Of a stretch of 64,000 bases of DNA, positions 26,260 through 34,463 are shown one piece after another (positions within the stretch are counted from its first letter, which is position 1; the number at the start of each line of letters is the position of its first letter). Made by a program: the position numbers and the translations under genes. Origin of the DNA: JAGVSR01 sp963708775 (lineage in GTDB: Bacteria; Pseudomonadota; Alphaproteobacteria; Rhizobiales; Hyphomicrobiaceae). The notes under the pieces are model-generated. The model made no database searches and was not told the DNA's origin. It was given only the letters and a program-made list of their open reading frames with translations. The stretch spans positions 327,871 through 391,870 of the forward strand of contig CAVPTI010000020.1 of assembly GCA_963708775.1 (NCBI GenBank), in the 5' to 3' direction.

Positions 26260-26554
26260 TGAGATCGTCTCCCCCAGAAATTTCGTTGCCGGCGCCGCAA
26301 AACCGCGCCGGTCGATCTTAGCCTGCTGATTGGGGAGGTAAGATGTTCGCGGTCTCGCGCCGCTCCTTTTCCAAGGATTTACCGCAATCAGGGACTCGAC
26401 GTTATCTGCGCGATGAGCATCGGCACGCGGGTAGAGTGGATGCGATCGCGCTTACTGCAATGCGCTACCCTCGGTCGCTAGGCCGCGCGCCTTCGGAGCC
26501 CACGTGCACGTGCGCGAAAACAGCCTAAGCGCTTGATCTGAATCGAAAAACTCC

Positions 26555-26597
26555 GGTGCTGCCGGAGGGGATTGAACTCTCGACCTCTCCCTTACCA
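26555..26597 (-). mobile_element. Attachment-site remnant: 3' part of tRNA-Thr(GGT)
   Basis: Read on the minus strand, these 43 bases run TGGTAAGGGAGAGGTCGAGA, TTCAATC T-loop, CGGCAGC acceptor strand, A, CC. This matches the 3' portion of a tRNA-Thr(GGT) from the anticodon loop to the acceptor end. Beyond 26597 the sequence does not continue as a tRNA 5' half, and the final CCA reads CCG. One T-stem pair is mismatched. A 3' tRNA piece cut at the anticodon loop is what tyrosine integrases leave at the far end of an integrated element. Its 3' end points left, so the native chromosome lies to the left and the element to the right. The tRNA identity rests on memory of the gene sequence. Confidence 0.62.
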
Positions 26598-27063
26598 CTC
26601 CAGGGAACGTCCTGGGGTAACATCTTGCTCTAGTTCGAGTTTTTGGAGCCTGTTTCAGCGAGCCCCATTAAGTTTCGCCGTTTTTCACCGAAACCCGAGA
26701 TTTCCGCTACCCCTGTGCTACCCCGATCCGTACGGCTGCTTTCTGGGCCAGGCAGGCATCGCCCACAACGCTACCGTCGAATTTGACCCGAAGCAGCCCT
26801 TAGCAGTCGCAGCAATCGTGCCACAGCGTCAACCGCCACGCAGAATTACTGATCTCGGCAGCTGGGTTTATGCCGGGCAGTGATGGCTCCGCCTAAAGGC
26901 GGCTAGTCCCCAATAGACGGATGTTACCCTACCGTTGAGCGGTCGATATCATGGACTGTCGCGATGATAAACCGCTTGTGAAGTCCGATCCTCACGAGTT
27001 CCGTCCAGTTTTTGCGAAGTGGCTGCGGACGGGTGTCCGCAGCCTTTTCGAGCGGCAGATCGC
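26598..27063. other. Junction region next to the tRNA remnant, no gene seen
   Basis: About 465 bases. The part nearest the tRNA piece (to ~26730) has short repeated motifs on the minus strand, such as GGGGTAGCACAGGGGTAGCGG, that could be integrase arm sites. This is speculative. The plus-strand frame here (MNSRPLPYHS...) is the tRNA read as protein. No integrase fragment recognised. Confidence 0.4.
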
Positions 27064-27336
27064 TCAGGACGACGACAGCGGAAGAATCTTCTCCGCAATG
27101 CGATTGCCATGACCCCATCGGTAGACGATGCGAACCTTTTCACCGCGCTTCACGTCGAGGGCGATATGGCGCGGGCTATAGCGATAGACTTGATGGCTCA
27201 CAGTAATCCGCTGCGACTTCGGGTTGATGTGCTCGACCTTCCCCACTGCTTCATGTGTTGCGGAAGCAGCTATTGCCGAACCTGCCCCGACAGTCATTGC
27301 CACGATGGCAGTTGCAAGCTTTGCCGACCTTTTCAT
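27064..27336 (-). CDS. Small exported protein, possibly DUF1344- or CusF-like
   Basis: 90 residues: a signal peptide (MKRSAKLATAIVAMTVGAGS, cleaved near AIAAS), then a ~55-residue beta-rich part (VGKVEHINPKSQRITVSHQ; VKRGEKVRIVYRWG). It resembles small periplasmic OB-like proteins such as DUF1344 or CusF but lacks CusF's typical Met/His/Trp copper ligands. The ATG at 27336 has GAAGGAA upstream. It lies downstream of the two-component genes on the same strand, which suggests a regulatory target or envelope stress link. Confidence 0.6.
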   Translation of the reverse strand: MKRSAKLATAIVAMTVGAGSAIAASATHEAVGKVEHINPKSQRITVSHQVYRYSPRHIALDVKRGEKVRIVYRWGHGNRIAEKILPLSSS

Positions 27337-27469
27337 GTGTCTATTCCTTCGGATTAGATGGCGGTTGCGGGCAACCGGTGGATGCTCGTCGCATGATCCA
27401 CACTCCCACCATGCGCCGCGATCTTCTCCGCCAGTTCGCCGGTCACATACGCTTTTGTAACCCTGGGCG

Positions 27470-28852
27470 TCAGCTTTCCAGCGCTGGTCGGAATGCAACG
27501 CTGACGGTCAATCCCGGCGAATTGTCGTCAAGACTAATGTGCGCGTCGTGCAATTCAGCGATCGCATGGGCGAGGCTTAAGCCCAGACCGCTACCTGGAG
27601 TGGACCGGGCGCGTTCCAACCGATAGAGACGACGAAAGACGTTTTGGCGCTCCTCGGTAGGGATTCCGGGTCCGTCGTCGGCCACCGACATGATGACGCT
27701 GCCATCCCTATGGGCCAGACCGAGTGCGATCGTCGTTCCCTCGGGAGTATGGCACACCGAGTTCTCGATTAGATTGGCGAGGAGTTGGGTGAGAAGTTCG
27801 GCATCGCCAAATATGGGGAACGGTTTTGTTCCGGGTGATGTCGGCAACAAGCTATGGCCGGCATCCTCAGCGACAGGCGCATAGATTTCAAAGACATCAT
27901 TCATGATCCCGCCGAGATCGACGAGTTGAAAGCAGGATTTACGCGCGCCCGCTTCTATTTGCGTAATATTGAGCAGAGCTTCGAATGTGCGTGTCATCAA
28001 GTCTAGGTCGTCGATGGCCTCCTGCATGGCGGAGCGCATTTCCTCGGGCTTCGTCACGATAAGGCTAGCTTCCTCGAGCTTGTGTCGGATGCGTGCAACT
28101 GGACGTTTCAAATCGTGGGCGATGTCGGAGGAGGATTGGTTGACATTCTCTATCAGGGTTTGCAGTTGGCCCAGTGTGCGGTTGACCTGTGCGGCCAGCT
28201 GATCGATGTCATCGCCAGAGCCAGACAACGGAACGCGCGCCGAGATCTGGCCACGAGAGACTGCAGCCAGCGTCTTTGCGAAAACATAGATGCGCCGCTG
28301 AGCGGCGGCCGCCAGCATTACGCTCACAATCCCGATGATGATGCCGGTGCCGACGACGCCATAGCCCAGGACGTTAACAAGGTAAGATCCCATTTGCCGG
28401 ACCTCCCGATTGCCGAGGCCAACCAGAAGCTTCCCGTGCGACAGAGCTCGCCATTGCGCAAGAAAGACATCACTGGCGCTCTCTCGTTCCCCCGCGAAGG
28501 CAAGGTCGCCACGATCGATCCAACGCCAACCGGTGAACGACGGCGCGGCGCTTACGTTGCCCGCGAGGTGCGCGCCGGTGTCGTCGATCAGTGCGAAAAT
28601 GAAGTCCGACTGGCGCACCGAATCTGCCTCCTTTCGGACGACGCTGACGATATCCGAGAGATTGTTCGGATCATCGAAGGCTGCGATGGCCGCAAATGTC
28701 TCCTCAATACGCCGGTGCATGTCACTTTCAAGCCGGGCGTTGATACCCACATAGAGCACGGCAAACAGCGCTAGAAATGTGAGGATGAATAGGACGGAGA
28801 AGAAGGCCGCAAGGCGCACCGGGGTGCGCTGAAGAAGTTCACGTCCCCTCAT
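27470..28852 (-). CDS. HAMP-domain sensor histidine kinase
   Basis: 460 residues. It has TM1 at ~10-32, a periplasmic sensor of ~120 residues, TM2 (~150-180), a HAMP domain, and a HisKA dimerisation helix with phospho-acceptor histidine in SSDIAHDLKRPVARIRH. The ATPase domain shows N box LIENSVCHTP, DDGPGIP and GSGLGLSLAHAIAE. The ATG at 28852 overlaps the end of the response-regulator gene (stop at 28839), so translation is coupled. The kinase itself is intact, but its partner carries a frameshift. Ligand unknown; nearby copper-linked genes make a metal signal plausible. Confidence 0.88.
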   Translation of the reverse strand: MRGRELLQRTPVRLAAFFSVLFILTFLALFAVLYVGINARLESDMHRRIEETFAAIAAFDDPNNLSDIVSVVRKEADSVRQSDFIFALIDDTGAHLAGNVSAAPSFTGWRWIDRGDLAFAGERESASDVFLAQWRALSHGKLLVGLGNREVRQMGSYLVNVLGYGVVGTGIIIGIVSVMLAAAAQRRIYVFAKTLAAVSRGQISARVPLSGSGDDIDQLAAQVNRTLGQLQTLIENVNQSSSDIAHDLKRPVARIRHKLEEASLIVTKPEEMRSAMQEAIDDLDLMTRTFEALLNITQIEAGARKSCFQLVDLGGIMNDVFEIYAPVAEDAGHSLLPTSPGTKPFPIFGDAELLTQLLANLIENSVCHTPEGTTIALGLAHRDGSVIMSVADDGPGIPTEERQNVFRRLYRLERARSTPGSGLGLSLAHAIAELHDAHISLDDNSPGLTVSVAFRPALES

Positions 28853-29517
28853 AGATCGAGTATCCGCTGCCGCGCACCGTGTGAATGAGTTCGCTCCCAA
28901 ATGGGCGGTCGACTTTGGCCCTGAGACGCGAAATATGGGTTTCAACGACGCTGGTGCGCGGATCGAAGTGGATGGTCCAAACGCGCTCAAGAAGCATCGT
29001 TCGCGTTACGACACGGCCCTTGTTGCGCATCAAAACTTCGAGGAGCCGGAATTCTCGGGGCTGGAGTTGAATTTCCTGGCCGGACCGCACGGCCCGGCGG
29101 CCGATGAGATCGACTTCGAGATCGGCCACCTTGAGGATAGTTTCTTCGCCTTTCACCGTCGGGCGGCGCGCGAGAGCGTGAACTCGCGCGAGAAGCTCGG
29201 AAAAAGCAAACGGTTTGCAAAGGTAGTCGTCGCCGCCCGCATCGAGTTCCGTCGCAGCGGTCGTTGACGCCACCAAGGGCCGTCAGAAAGAGCACAGGGG
29301 CTTTGCGCCCGGCGCTGCGCAAGGTCTTGACGATGGTGAGACCGTCGATGCCCGGCAGCATGCGATCGATGATGAGAACGTCATAGTCTTCGCCGAGTGC
29401 CTGGGTGACACCATCGCGGCCGTCGCTCAAATGATCGATCGTATGTCCCTCCTGATCCAGCCCCTTGCGGACATAAGATGCCGTGTTGGAATCATCTTCG
29501 ATCAGGAGAATGCGCAT
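28839..29517 (-). pseudogene. OmpR-family response regulator with a one-base insertion
   Basis: The ATG at 29517 opens a receiver domain (MRILLIEDDSNTASYV; VLIIDRMLPGIDGLT with the phospho-Asp; APVLFLTALGGVNDR). The frame then breaks. The rest continues in another frame as ATELDAGGDDYLCKPFAFSELL and a winged-helix DNA-binding domain (LQPREFRLLEVLMRNKGRVVTRTMLLERVW; VRGSGYSIYEGT) to 28839. Removing one T on the minus strand (A at 29256 on the plus strand) restores GGVNDRATELDAGGDDY. The receiver would be cut before its lysine, so the product as written is inactive. It is followed by its kinase with a 14-base overlap. Confidence 0.87.
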
Positions 29518-29928
29518 GACACCTTGGCTCCACGGATCGGTGAGAACGTGAGACCCCGGATGCGAAGTACATCCGGGGTCCTGCGAACTCTCCGCGGGGA
29601 GATGGACGACGCCGCGGTCGTTCACAGCTCTTCTCGCCGGTCTCGGGGGGAAAGACGTTACGAGAAGACGGGGTGGGACAGAATTCACCCCTAATACATA
29701 GTAAGCGACGGGCCTTATGCCAGACCTGTCCAGCGCCTTACCGATTGGTAAGGGCATCGACGGCCGAATTGACCTTCAGTGCTCTGGCGACTGAAGCCCA
29801 GGTTCGTTTTGGAATGCCGCGCCCCTAGAAAGCTTTCCAATTTGTATGCTGTCCGCGATATCCCGGCAAACCGTGACGTCTATATCTCCTGCGTCACGGT
29901 AACAGTGACATTACATGGAGGAACTATC
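29518..29928. other. Intergenic region, no gene seen
   Basis: About 410 bases upstream of the response regulator. It should hold the promoter for the two-component operon and the leader of the small protein at 29929. Open frames lack family signs. Confidence 0.35.
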
Positions 29929-30090
29929 ATGCTCTCAAAAATTCTCAGCGGTGCTGTGCTTGCCGGTGTGCTTCTCAGCGCTGCAGCACCGGTCACATTC
30001 GCTGCAGACACGCCCAAGACCAAGGAAGAGTGCGCCAAGCACAAGGATATGAGCTGGGACGCGGCTGCTGGTAAGTGCGTCAAGAAGTGA
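29929..30090 (+). CDS. Small exported protein with two cysteines
   Basis: 53 residues: signal peptide (LSKILSGAVLAGVLLSAAAP, cleaved near TFAAD) and a mature part of ~28 residues, TPKTKEECAKHKDMSWDAAAGKCVKK, minus the last few. The two cysteines bracket a short loop and could form a disulfide. TGGAGGAAC sits upstream of the ATG at a good distance. No named family recognised. Similar tiny KTKEEC...CxKK proteins occur in metal-related regions, but no function should be assumed. Confidence 0.6.
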   Translation: MLSKILSGAVLAGVLLSAAAPVTFAADTPKTKEECAKHKDMSWDAAAGKCVKK

Positions 30091-30403
30091 TCGAACCGGT
30101 CACCAGCAATAAAGGCGGCGTGTGTGTGTGCACATGCCGCGTTTATTTGTAAAATAGATGGAGAAAACTCTTTGGGCTGTGAATGTCAGACGGAGTTCGA
30201 AGCCAGCACATGATTTCGAGATGACCGATTCGGTCGTGGCAAACCTACCGCGGCGCAAGGATAGAGGGATCAAAGCGAAGTAGCAGACACACCGGATAGA
30301 TTGCCTGACTTCAAATGGTCGTAAATCCCAGCAACGTCTGCTTCCGGCAACGCGACAGCCGCGAACTCGGCTCCGGCGAGGAACGTCGCTCGTTCGGGCG
30401 CGG

Positions 30404-30613
30404 CATCTGTCGGCGGCGACGATGACCAACATTCGTCAGAACCTGTCCTTCACCTTCATCTATAATGCTGCGGTTGCACCGGTCGCCGCCGGGCTTCTCT
30501 ATTCGATCTTCGGCGTTCTCTTGTCGCCGATCATTGCGGCTGCGGCGATGGTGCTGTCGGCCGTCTCTGTGGTCGGCAACGCGCTAAGGTTCAATCGCGT
30601 AGCGCTGCAATAG
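30404..30613 (+). pseudogene. C-terminal remnant of a copper-exporting P-type ATPase
   Basis: About 70 codons matching the last two membrane helices of CopA-type ATPases: HLSAATMTNIRQNLSFTFIY, then AAGLLYSIFGVLLSPIIAAAA and SVSVVGNALRFNRV. The rest of the protein (metal sites, phosphorylation domain) is missing. The 300 bases upstream on the plus strand hold no further ATPase sequence. An ATG at 30422 could start a 63-residue peptide but has no clear ribosome-binding site. A deletion remnant. Confidence 0.85.
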
Positions 30614-30772
30614 GGCGAATGCCCCGTTTGCCCTGGAACAAAGCATCATTGAGGATGATCAGCGCTCGGTGGGAGCGGTCCACATGCTCGGGATGCCGTG
30701 CAGGAGCGGGCGTCCAGAAGATTTACTGGCAATGGGCAGGGAGGACCTGCCTCAACTCACAGGAGTACACCC

Positions 30773-31303
30773 ATGACTAAAGCATCTTTGGCATCGCTGT
30801 TGGCAGCCGGCCTCGTCTTTGCGGCCGCGCCGGCTCTGGCCCAAGAGCAAGGACACGAGGGTCACCACCCGGCGGGCGGATCGGACAGCGCGAAACCGCA
30901 ATCTGAAGTCCCGGCTGCAAAAAAACCCGACGAGGGCAAAATGCAGGGTGGGATGATGGGCAAAGGCGGAATGATGGGGGGCGATTGTAAGATGATGGAA
31001 GGGATGCACGCCCAGATGGGCGGCATGATGCCGAAGGGCGACACCGGGCCGTCGAGCCAAGCCTACAACGGCATCATGATGAAGATGCACAACGACATGG
31101 CCATCACCTACTCCGGCAATGCCGATATCGATTTCGTGAAAGGCATGATCCCGCACCATCAGGCAGCCATCGACATGGCCAAGACCGTCATTGCGTTCGG
31201 CAAGGACGCCGAAGTGAAGAAGCTCGCCGAAGACGTGATCAAGGCGCAAGAAGCAGAGATCGCGCAGATGAAGACGTGGCTTCAAAAGAACGACGCGCAG
31301 TAG
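30773..31303 (+). CDS. DUF305 exported protein, methionine/histidine-rich
   Basis: 176 residues. A signal peptide (LASLLAAGLVFAAAPALAQ) is followed by a His- and Met-rich stretch (GHEGHHPAG; MQGGMMGKGGMMGGDCKMMEGMH) typical of copper-binding proteins. The DUF305 four-helix core follows, with MKMHNDMAITYSGNADIDFV, GMIPHHQAAIDMAKTVI and a final AEIAQMKTWL. DUF305 includes periplasmic copper-binding proteins such as CopM. Lies between a CopA remnant and a DUF411 gene, which supports a copper role. The ATG at 30773 gives the signal peptide. Confidence 0.88.
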   Translation: MTKASLASLLAAGLVFAAAPALAQEQGHEGHHPAGGSDSAKPQSEVPAAKKPDEGKMQGGMMGKGGMMGGDCKMMEGMHAQMGGMMPKGDTGPSSQAYNGIMMKMHNDMAITYSGNADIDFVKGMIPHHQAAIDMAKTVIAFGKDAEVKKLAEDVIKAQEAEIAQMKTWLQKNDAQ

Positions 31304-31348
31304 CCTCCAGAGGACATGATCCCATGCGAGTGCATCGTGAACAACGAG

Positions 31349-31813
31349 TCACGAAGGGATTTCGGTCGCACCGATAAACCGCGCATATGTCTTCCGCCCG
31401 TCCTTGCCGAACAGAATAACCTCGTAGTTCGCTGGTGCTCCGCCTTCCATCCCTGGAGCACCAGCAGGCATGCCCGGGACGGCCAGACCAATCGCCGCCG
31501 GCTTTTCGCGAAGGAGCCGTAAAATGGCCTCCGCCGGCACATGCCCTTCCAGAACATAGCCGGCCGCCAAGGCCGTATGGCAGGACTTCAGATCGTAAGG
31601 CACACCGAGCTTCACTTTGAGGGCCGCGAGTTCCGGCGTGGCGACGACCGCGACCGGAAAGCCTGCCGCCGAGAGATAATCGGCCCGTTTCTGGCAGCAA
31701 CGGCAATTTGGGTCCTTGTTGACCAAGACTTTTGGCAACAGCGCATCAGCCTGGCCCGCTGAAACACAAGAAGTCGACCCTGAGCGCAAACTCAGCCATG
31801 TATGGCCGGGCAA
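31349..31813 (-). CDS. DUF411 metal-binding-type protein, N-terminus uncertain
   Basis: DUF411 core from about residue 20: LLPKVLVNKDPNCRCCQKRADYL (cysteine cluster C-x-C-C), DLKSCHTALAAGYVLEGHVPAEAI and AIGLAVPGMPAGAPGME. Such proteins are periplasmic and often copper-linked. Before the core there is no proper start: the frame opens only at a TTG, and the first ~20 residues do not look like a signal peptide. The original N-terminus may be lost, or a short indel may hide it. Convergent with the DUF305 gene. Confidence 0.78.
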   Translation of the reverse strand: MPGHTWLSLRSGSTSCVSAGQADALLPKVLVNKDPNCRCCQKRADYLSAAGFPVAVVATPELAALKVKLGVPYDLKSCHTALAAGYVLEGHVPAEAILRLLREKPAAIGLAVPGMPAGAPGMEGGAPANYEVILFGKDGRKTYARFIGATEIPS

Positions 31814-31856
31814 ATCGATACTGATTTAGCATCCCATCATCTGCACGACGTCGTGG

Positions 31857-33131
31857 CTAAGCTCGTTGCAGACCAGACCAGCAAAGAGCCACCAGAACCA
31901 ATGTCATGACAGCTGCTGCCATCCATCCAGCGAGCCTCAGGACTCGCGGGATTGTGAAGCGCTTCATGAGAGCGGTACTCGAGACCAAAAGCATCATCGC
32001 TATAATCATCGGCACTGCAATGATGCCATTGATTACCGCGCTCCAAAACAACATCTTGATCGGATCCAGTGGTGTGAAGTCGATGAGCACCCCAATAATC
32101 GTCGCGAGAACGATGACAGCGTAGAAGCCTTTAGCTTCCGATGGCTTTGCCTCAAGTGTCGCACTCCATCCGAACGCTTCTGCCAGCGCATAGGCAGCCG
32201 AGCCGGCGAGCACTGGCACGGCGAGGAGGCCCGTTCCGACGATCCCCAGGCTAAAGAGCAAGAAAGTGAGGTTGCCGGCGAGCGGCCGCAAGGCCTCCGC
32301 AGCCTGCGCAGACGTTTCAATGTCCTTTATTCCGTGTGCATTTAGAGTAACAGCCGTCGTCAAGATGATGAAGAACGCGACGGTGTTTGAAAACGCCATG
32401 CCGAGCGTGGTGTCGATGGCAATGCGATCGATCTCATGAGCACCGCCCCGCTTGAGATCCCTAAGGGGGCGGCGGCGATGCAGGTCCATTTCTTCGACTT
32501 CCTGGGATGCCTGCCAGAAGAACAGGTACGGGCTGATCGTTGTCCCGAACACAGCCACGACGACGAGAAGATAATCCGCGTCAAATGACAGAGTCGGAAA
32601 GACTGTCGCGCGCAAAGCCGCACCCCATTGCACATTGACCGTGAAAACCGTTGCCACATAGGCGAGGAGTACAAGTGTTAGCCATTTCAGGATCGGGGCA
32701 TAGGTCTTGTACGGGATGAAAACCTGGAGCACGATGCAAACCACGCCGAACATCAGCGCGTGACCGTGCTCACCGCCACCCACGACCAGTTGAAGTGCTT
32801 CGCCCATTGCAGCGATATCAGCTGCAATATTTATAATGTTGGCCACGAGCAGGAGCGACACAAGTCCGAGGAGAACGGGCTGCGGCATGGTATTCTTGAT
32901 GTTGGCTGCAATGCCATGACCGGTAACTCGGCCGATTCGCGCGCTAATCAACTGCACCGCGACCATGAACGGCCAAGTCAGAACGACCGCCCACAGTAGT
33001 CCGAACCCAAATTGGGCGCCGGCTTGCGAATAAGTAGCGATGCCCGACGGATCGTCATCTGCCGCCCCTGTAATCAACCCAGGCCCCAGGAACCGAAGCG
33101 GCCGAAACGCCTTTTTACCACGCGGCGTCAT
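31857..33131 (-). CDS. NRAMP-related divalent metal transporter
   Basis: 424 residues, about eleven hydrophobic helices. The first helix carries GPGLITGAADDDPSGIATYSQ, where NRAMP proteins place their metal-binding DPGN. The aspartate is kept but the next residues are PSG. Helix 6 reads GTGLLAVPVLAGSAAYALAE, lacking the canonical MPH methionine-histidine. It therefore belongs to the wider NRAMP-like group, and the substrate is uncertain. A basic cytosolic loop (DLHRRRPLRDLKRGG) sits mid-protein. ATG at 33131; divergent from the DUF1345 gene. Confidence 0.88.
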   Translation of the reverse strand: MTPRGKKAFRPLRFLGPGLITGAADDDPSGIATYSQAGAQFGFGLLWAVVLTWPFMVAVQLISARIGRVTGHGIAANIKNTMPQPVLLGLVSLLLVANIINIAADIAAMGEALQLVVGGGEHGHALMFGVVCIVLQVFIPYKTYAPILKWLTLVLLAYVATVFTVNVQWGAALRATVFPTLSFDADYLLVVVAVFGTTISPYLFFWQASQEVEEMDLHRRRPLRDLKRGGAHEIDRIAIDTTLGMAFSNTVAFFIILTTAVTLNAHGIKDIETSAQAAEALRPLAGNLTFLLFSLGIVGTGLLAVPVLAGSAAYALAEAFGWSATLEAKPSEAKGFYAVIVLATIIGVLIDFTPLDPIKMLFWSAVINGIIAVPMIIAMMLLVSSTALMKRFTIPRVLRLAGWMAAAVMTLVLVALCWSGLQRA

Positions 33132-33247
33132 TTGTTCTGCCCTAATTGCAATGCCAGGAATGCATATTGAACTTGGCAGACCGTGCCCGGTTGAATGTCT
33201 GTTTCTTCATAAAGTTGGGTTGCCCCGCACAAGGCATTGGAGACGGC

Positions 33248-33955
33248 GTGACGGTTAACGGAACCCCACAAAGACATGGAAGTCGCTGGTACCATCCGTA
33301 CCGTGTCGGGCGGTCCATCGCCGATCAGCCGCGGATTTACATGGGAGCGACGGCGTGGCTTGCCGCGTATCTGCTGCTTCCCACGTCATTTGCGTCTGCC
33401 CAGAGGGATGCCACAGCATGGTGCTTCGGAGGTTTGGTCTATCTCGCCTTCGCGTTCTGGAGCATGAAGCAATACACGGTGGATCTCATCGAGGCGCGTG
33501 CAGCGCGGCAGGACCAAAGTGGTATCGTGATCTTCGGTCTCATTCTTCTCGCAATCCTCTTGAGCTTCGTCGCGATTGCGGGTCTTCTACACGACGCAAA
33601 ATCGGCGGCTGACACCGCAAGATCTCTCAATGTGATCATCGCGGCATCGACGATCTTCATTTCCTGGTCCATGATGCAGGTTGTATTCGCGTTCCACTAT
33701 GCTCATGAGTTTTATTCTCCGCACGACGAACCTCCGGCTGTTCGCACGGGCCTGGAATTTCCAAAAGATACAAAGCCTGATTATTGGGACTTCCTGTATT
33801 TCGCGACGTCGATCGGTTCTGCTTCGCAGACGTCAGACGTCGCGATTACCTCAAAACGCATGCGTCGCCTGGTAACGCTGCATGCGATTATCTCCTTCTT
33901 TTTTAATGCGGTGGTGCTCGCTCTGACGATCAATCTCGCCGCCAGTTTGATTTAA
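33248..33955 (+). CDS. DUF1345 membrane protein
   Basis: 235 residues with about six hydrophobic helices. Family blocks: AFWSMKQYTVDLIEARAARQD, IFISWSMMQVVFAFHYAHEFY (the MQ..FA.HYAH.YY signature), KPDYWDFLYFATSIGSASQTSDVAI, and LHAIISFFFNAVVLALTINL. Function unknown. The GTG at 33248 is the best start; the frame upstream contains no homology. Next to the NRAMP-like transporter. Confidence 0.85.
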   Translation: MTVNGTPQRHGSRWYHPYRVGRSIADQPRIYMGATAWLAAYLLLPTSFASAQRDATAWCFGGLVYLAFAFWSMKQYTVDLIEARAARQDQSGIVIFGLILLAILLSFVAIAGLLHDAKSAADTARSLNVIIAASTIFISWSMMQVVFAFHYAHEFYSPHDEPPAVRTGLEFPKDTKPDYWDFLYFATSIGSASQTSDVAITSKRMRRLVTLHAIISFFFNAVVLALTINLAASLI

Positions 33956-33979
33956 CGGCGAGACGTGACCAGTCGACAG

Positions 33980-34447
33980 TCATGCCTGAGCGCTGATGAG
34001 CTTTAAACTCATGACCGCCGTCGTCCACTTTGGACCTGTGGCTCCGGCCAACGGATCAAGCTCAAGACGCACGCTCTCGTCGTCCTGGCCCATCAAGGTC
34101 CGCACGCGACCGTCCGAAGGATCACCGCCGCCGGAGAAAGTCTGACCGATACTGGTGAGGCCAAGAGGCGAATTCTGCATAGATCGGACAATCCAGTGGG
34201 TCGGCTGATCGACGGCGGCGTCGGAAAGCTCCGTCTTTAATGATCCCTTATAGATTGCCTCGGCGTCTCCGTTCGACGGCACGTAGATGCAGATGACGGC
34301 GCCGCCATTCAGCTGATCGCGACCAACGGCCGACTTGCACGAGAGGTCCCCGACTGGAGCGTCGAGGTGGAATTTCGTTGAGCTGCTGTATGGCTCAGAT
34401 CCCGCGAGCCCAAGAAGTGCGAGCAACATGAGCAAAGTCGATCGCAT
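33980..34447 (-). CDS. Exported protein of unknown function
   Basis: 155 residues: a short signal peptide (LLMLLALLGLAGS), then two cysteines (LSCKSAV; AVICIYVPSNGDAEAIY) and a soluble, probably beta-rich remainder. No family recognised. Its start lies 16 bases after the end of the MxaJ-like pseudogene on the same strand, so the two were probably one operon and it may once have served the same dehydrogenase system. Confidence 0.5.
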   Translation of the reverse strand: MRSTLLMLLALLGLAGSEPYSSSTKFHLDAPVGDLSCKSAVGRDQLNGGAVICIYVPSNGDAEAIYKGSLKTELSDAAVDQPTHWIVRSMQNSPLGLTSIGQTFSGGGDPSDGRVRTLMGQDDESVRLELDPLAGATGPKWTTAVMSLKLISAQA

Positions 34448-34463
34448 GGCCTGCCTTCACCCG

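Noticed and set aside
26572..26883. Plus-strand frame across the tRNA-Thr remnant
   Set aside because: Its start is a tRNA read in protein frame and the rest lacks coding character; not an integrase fragment as far as can be seen.
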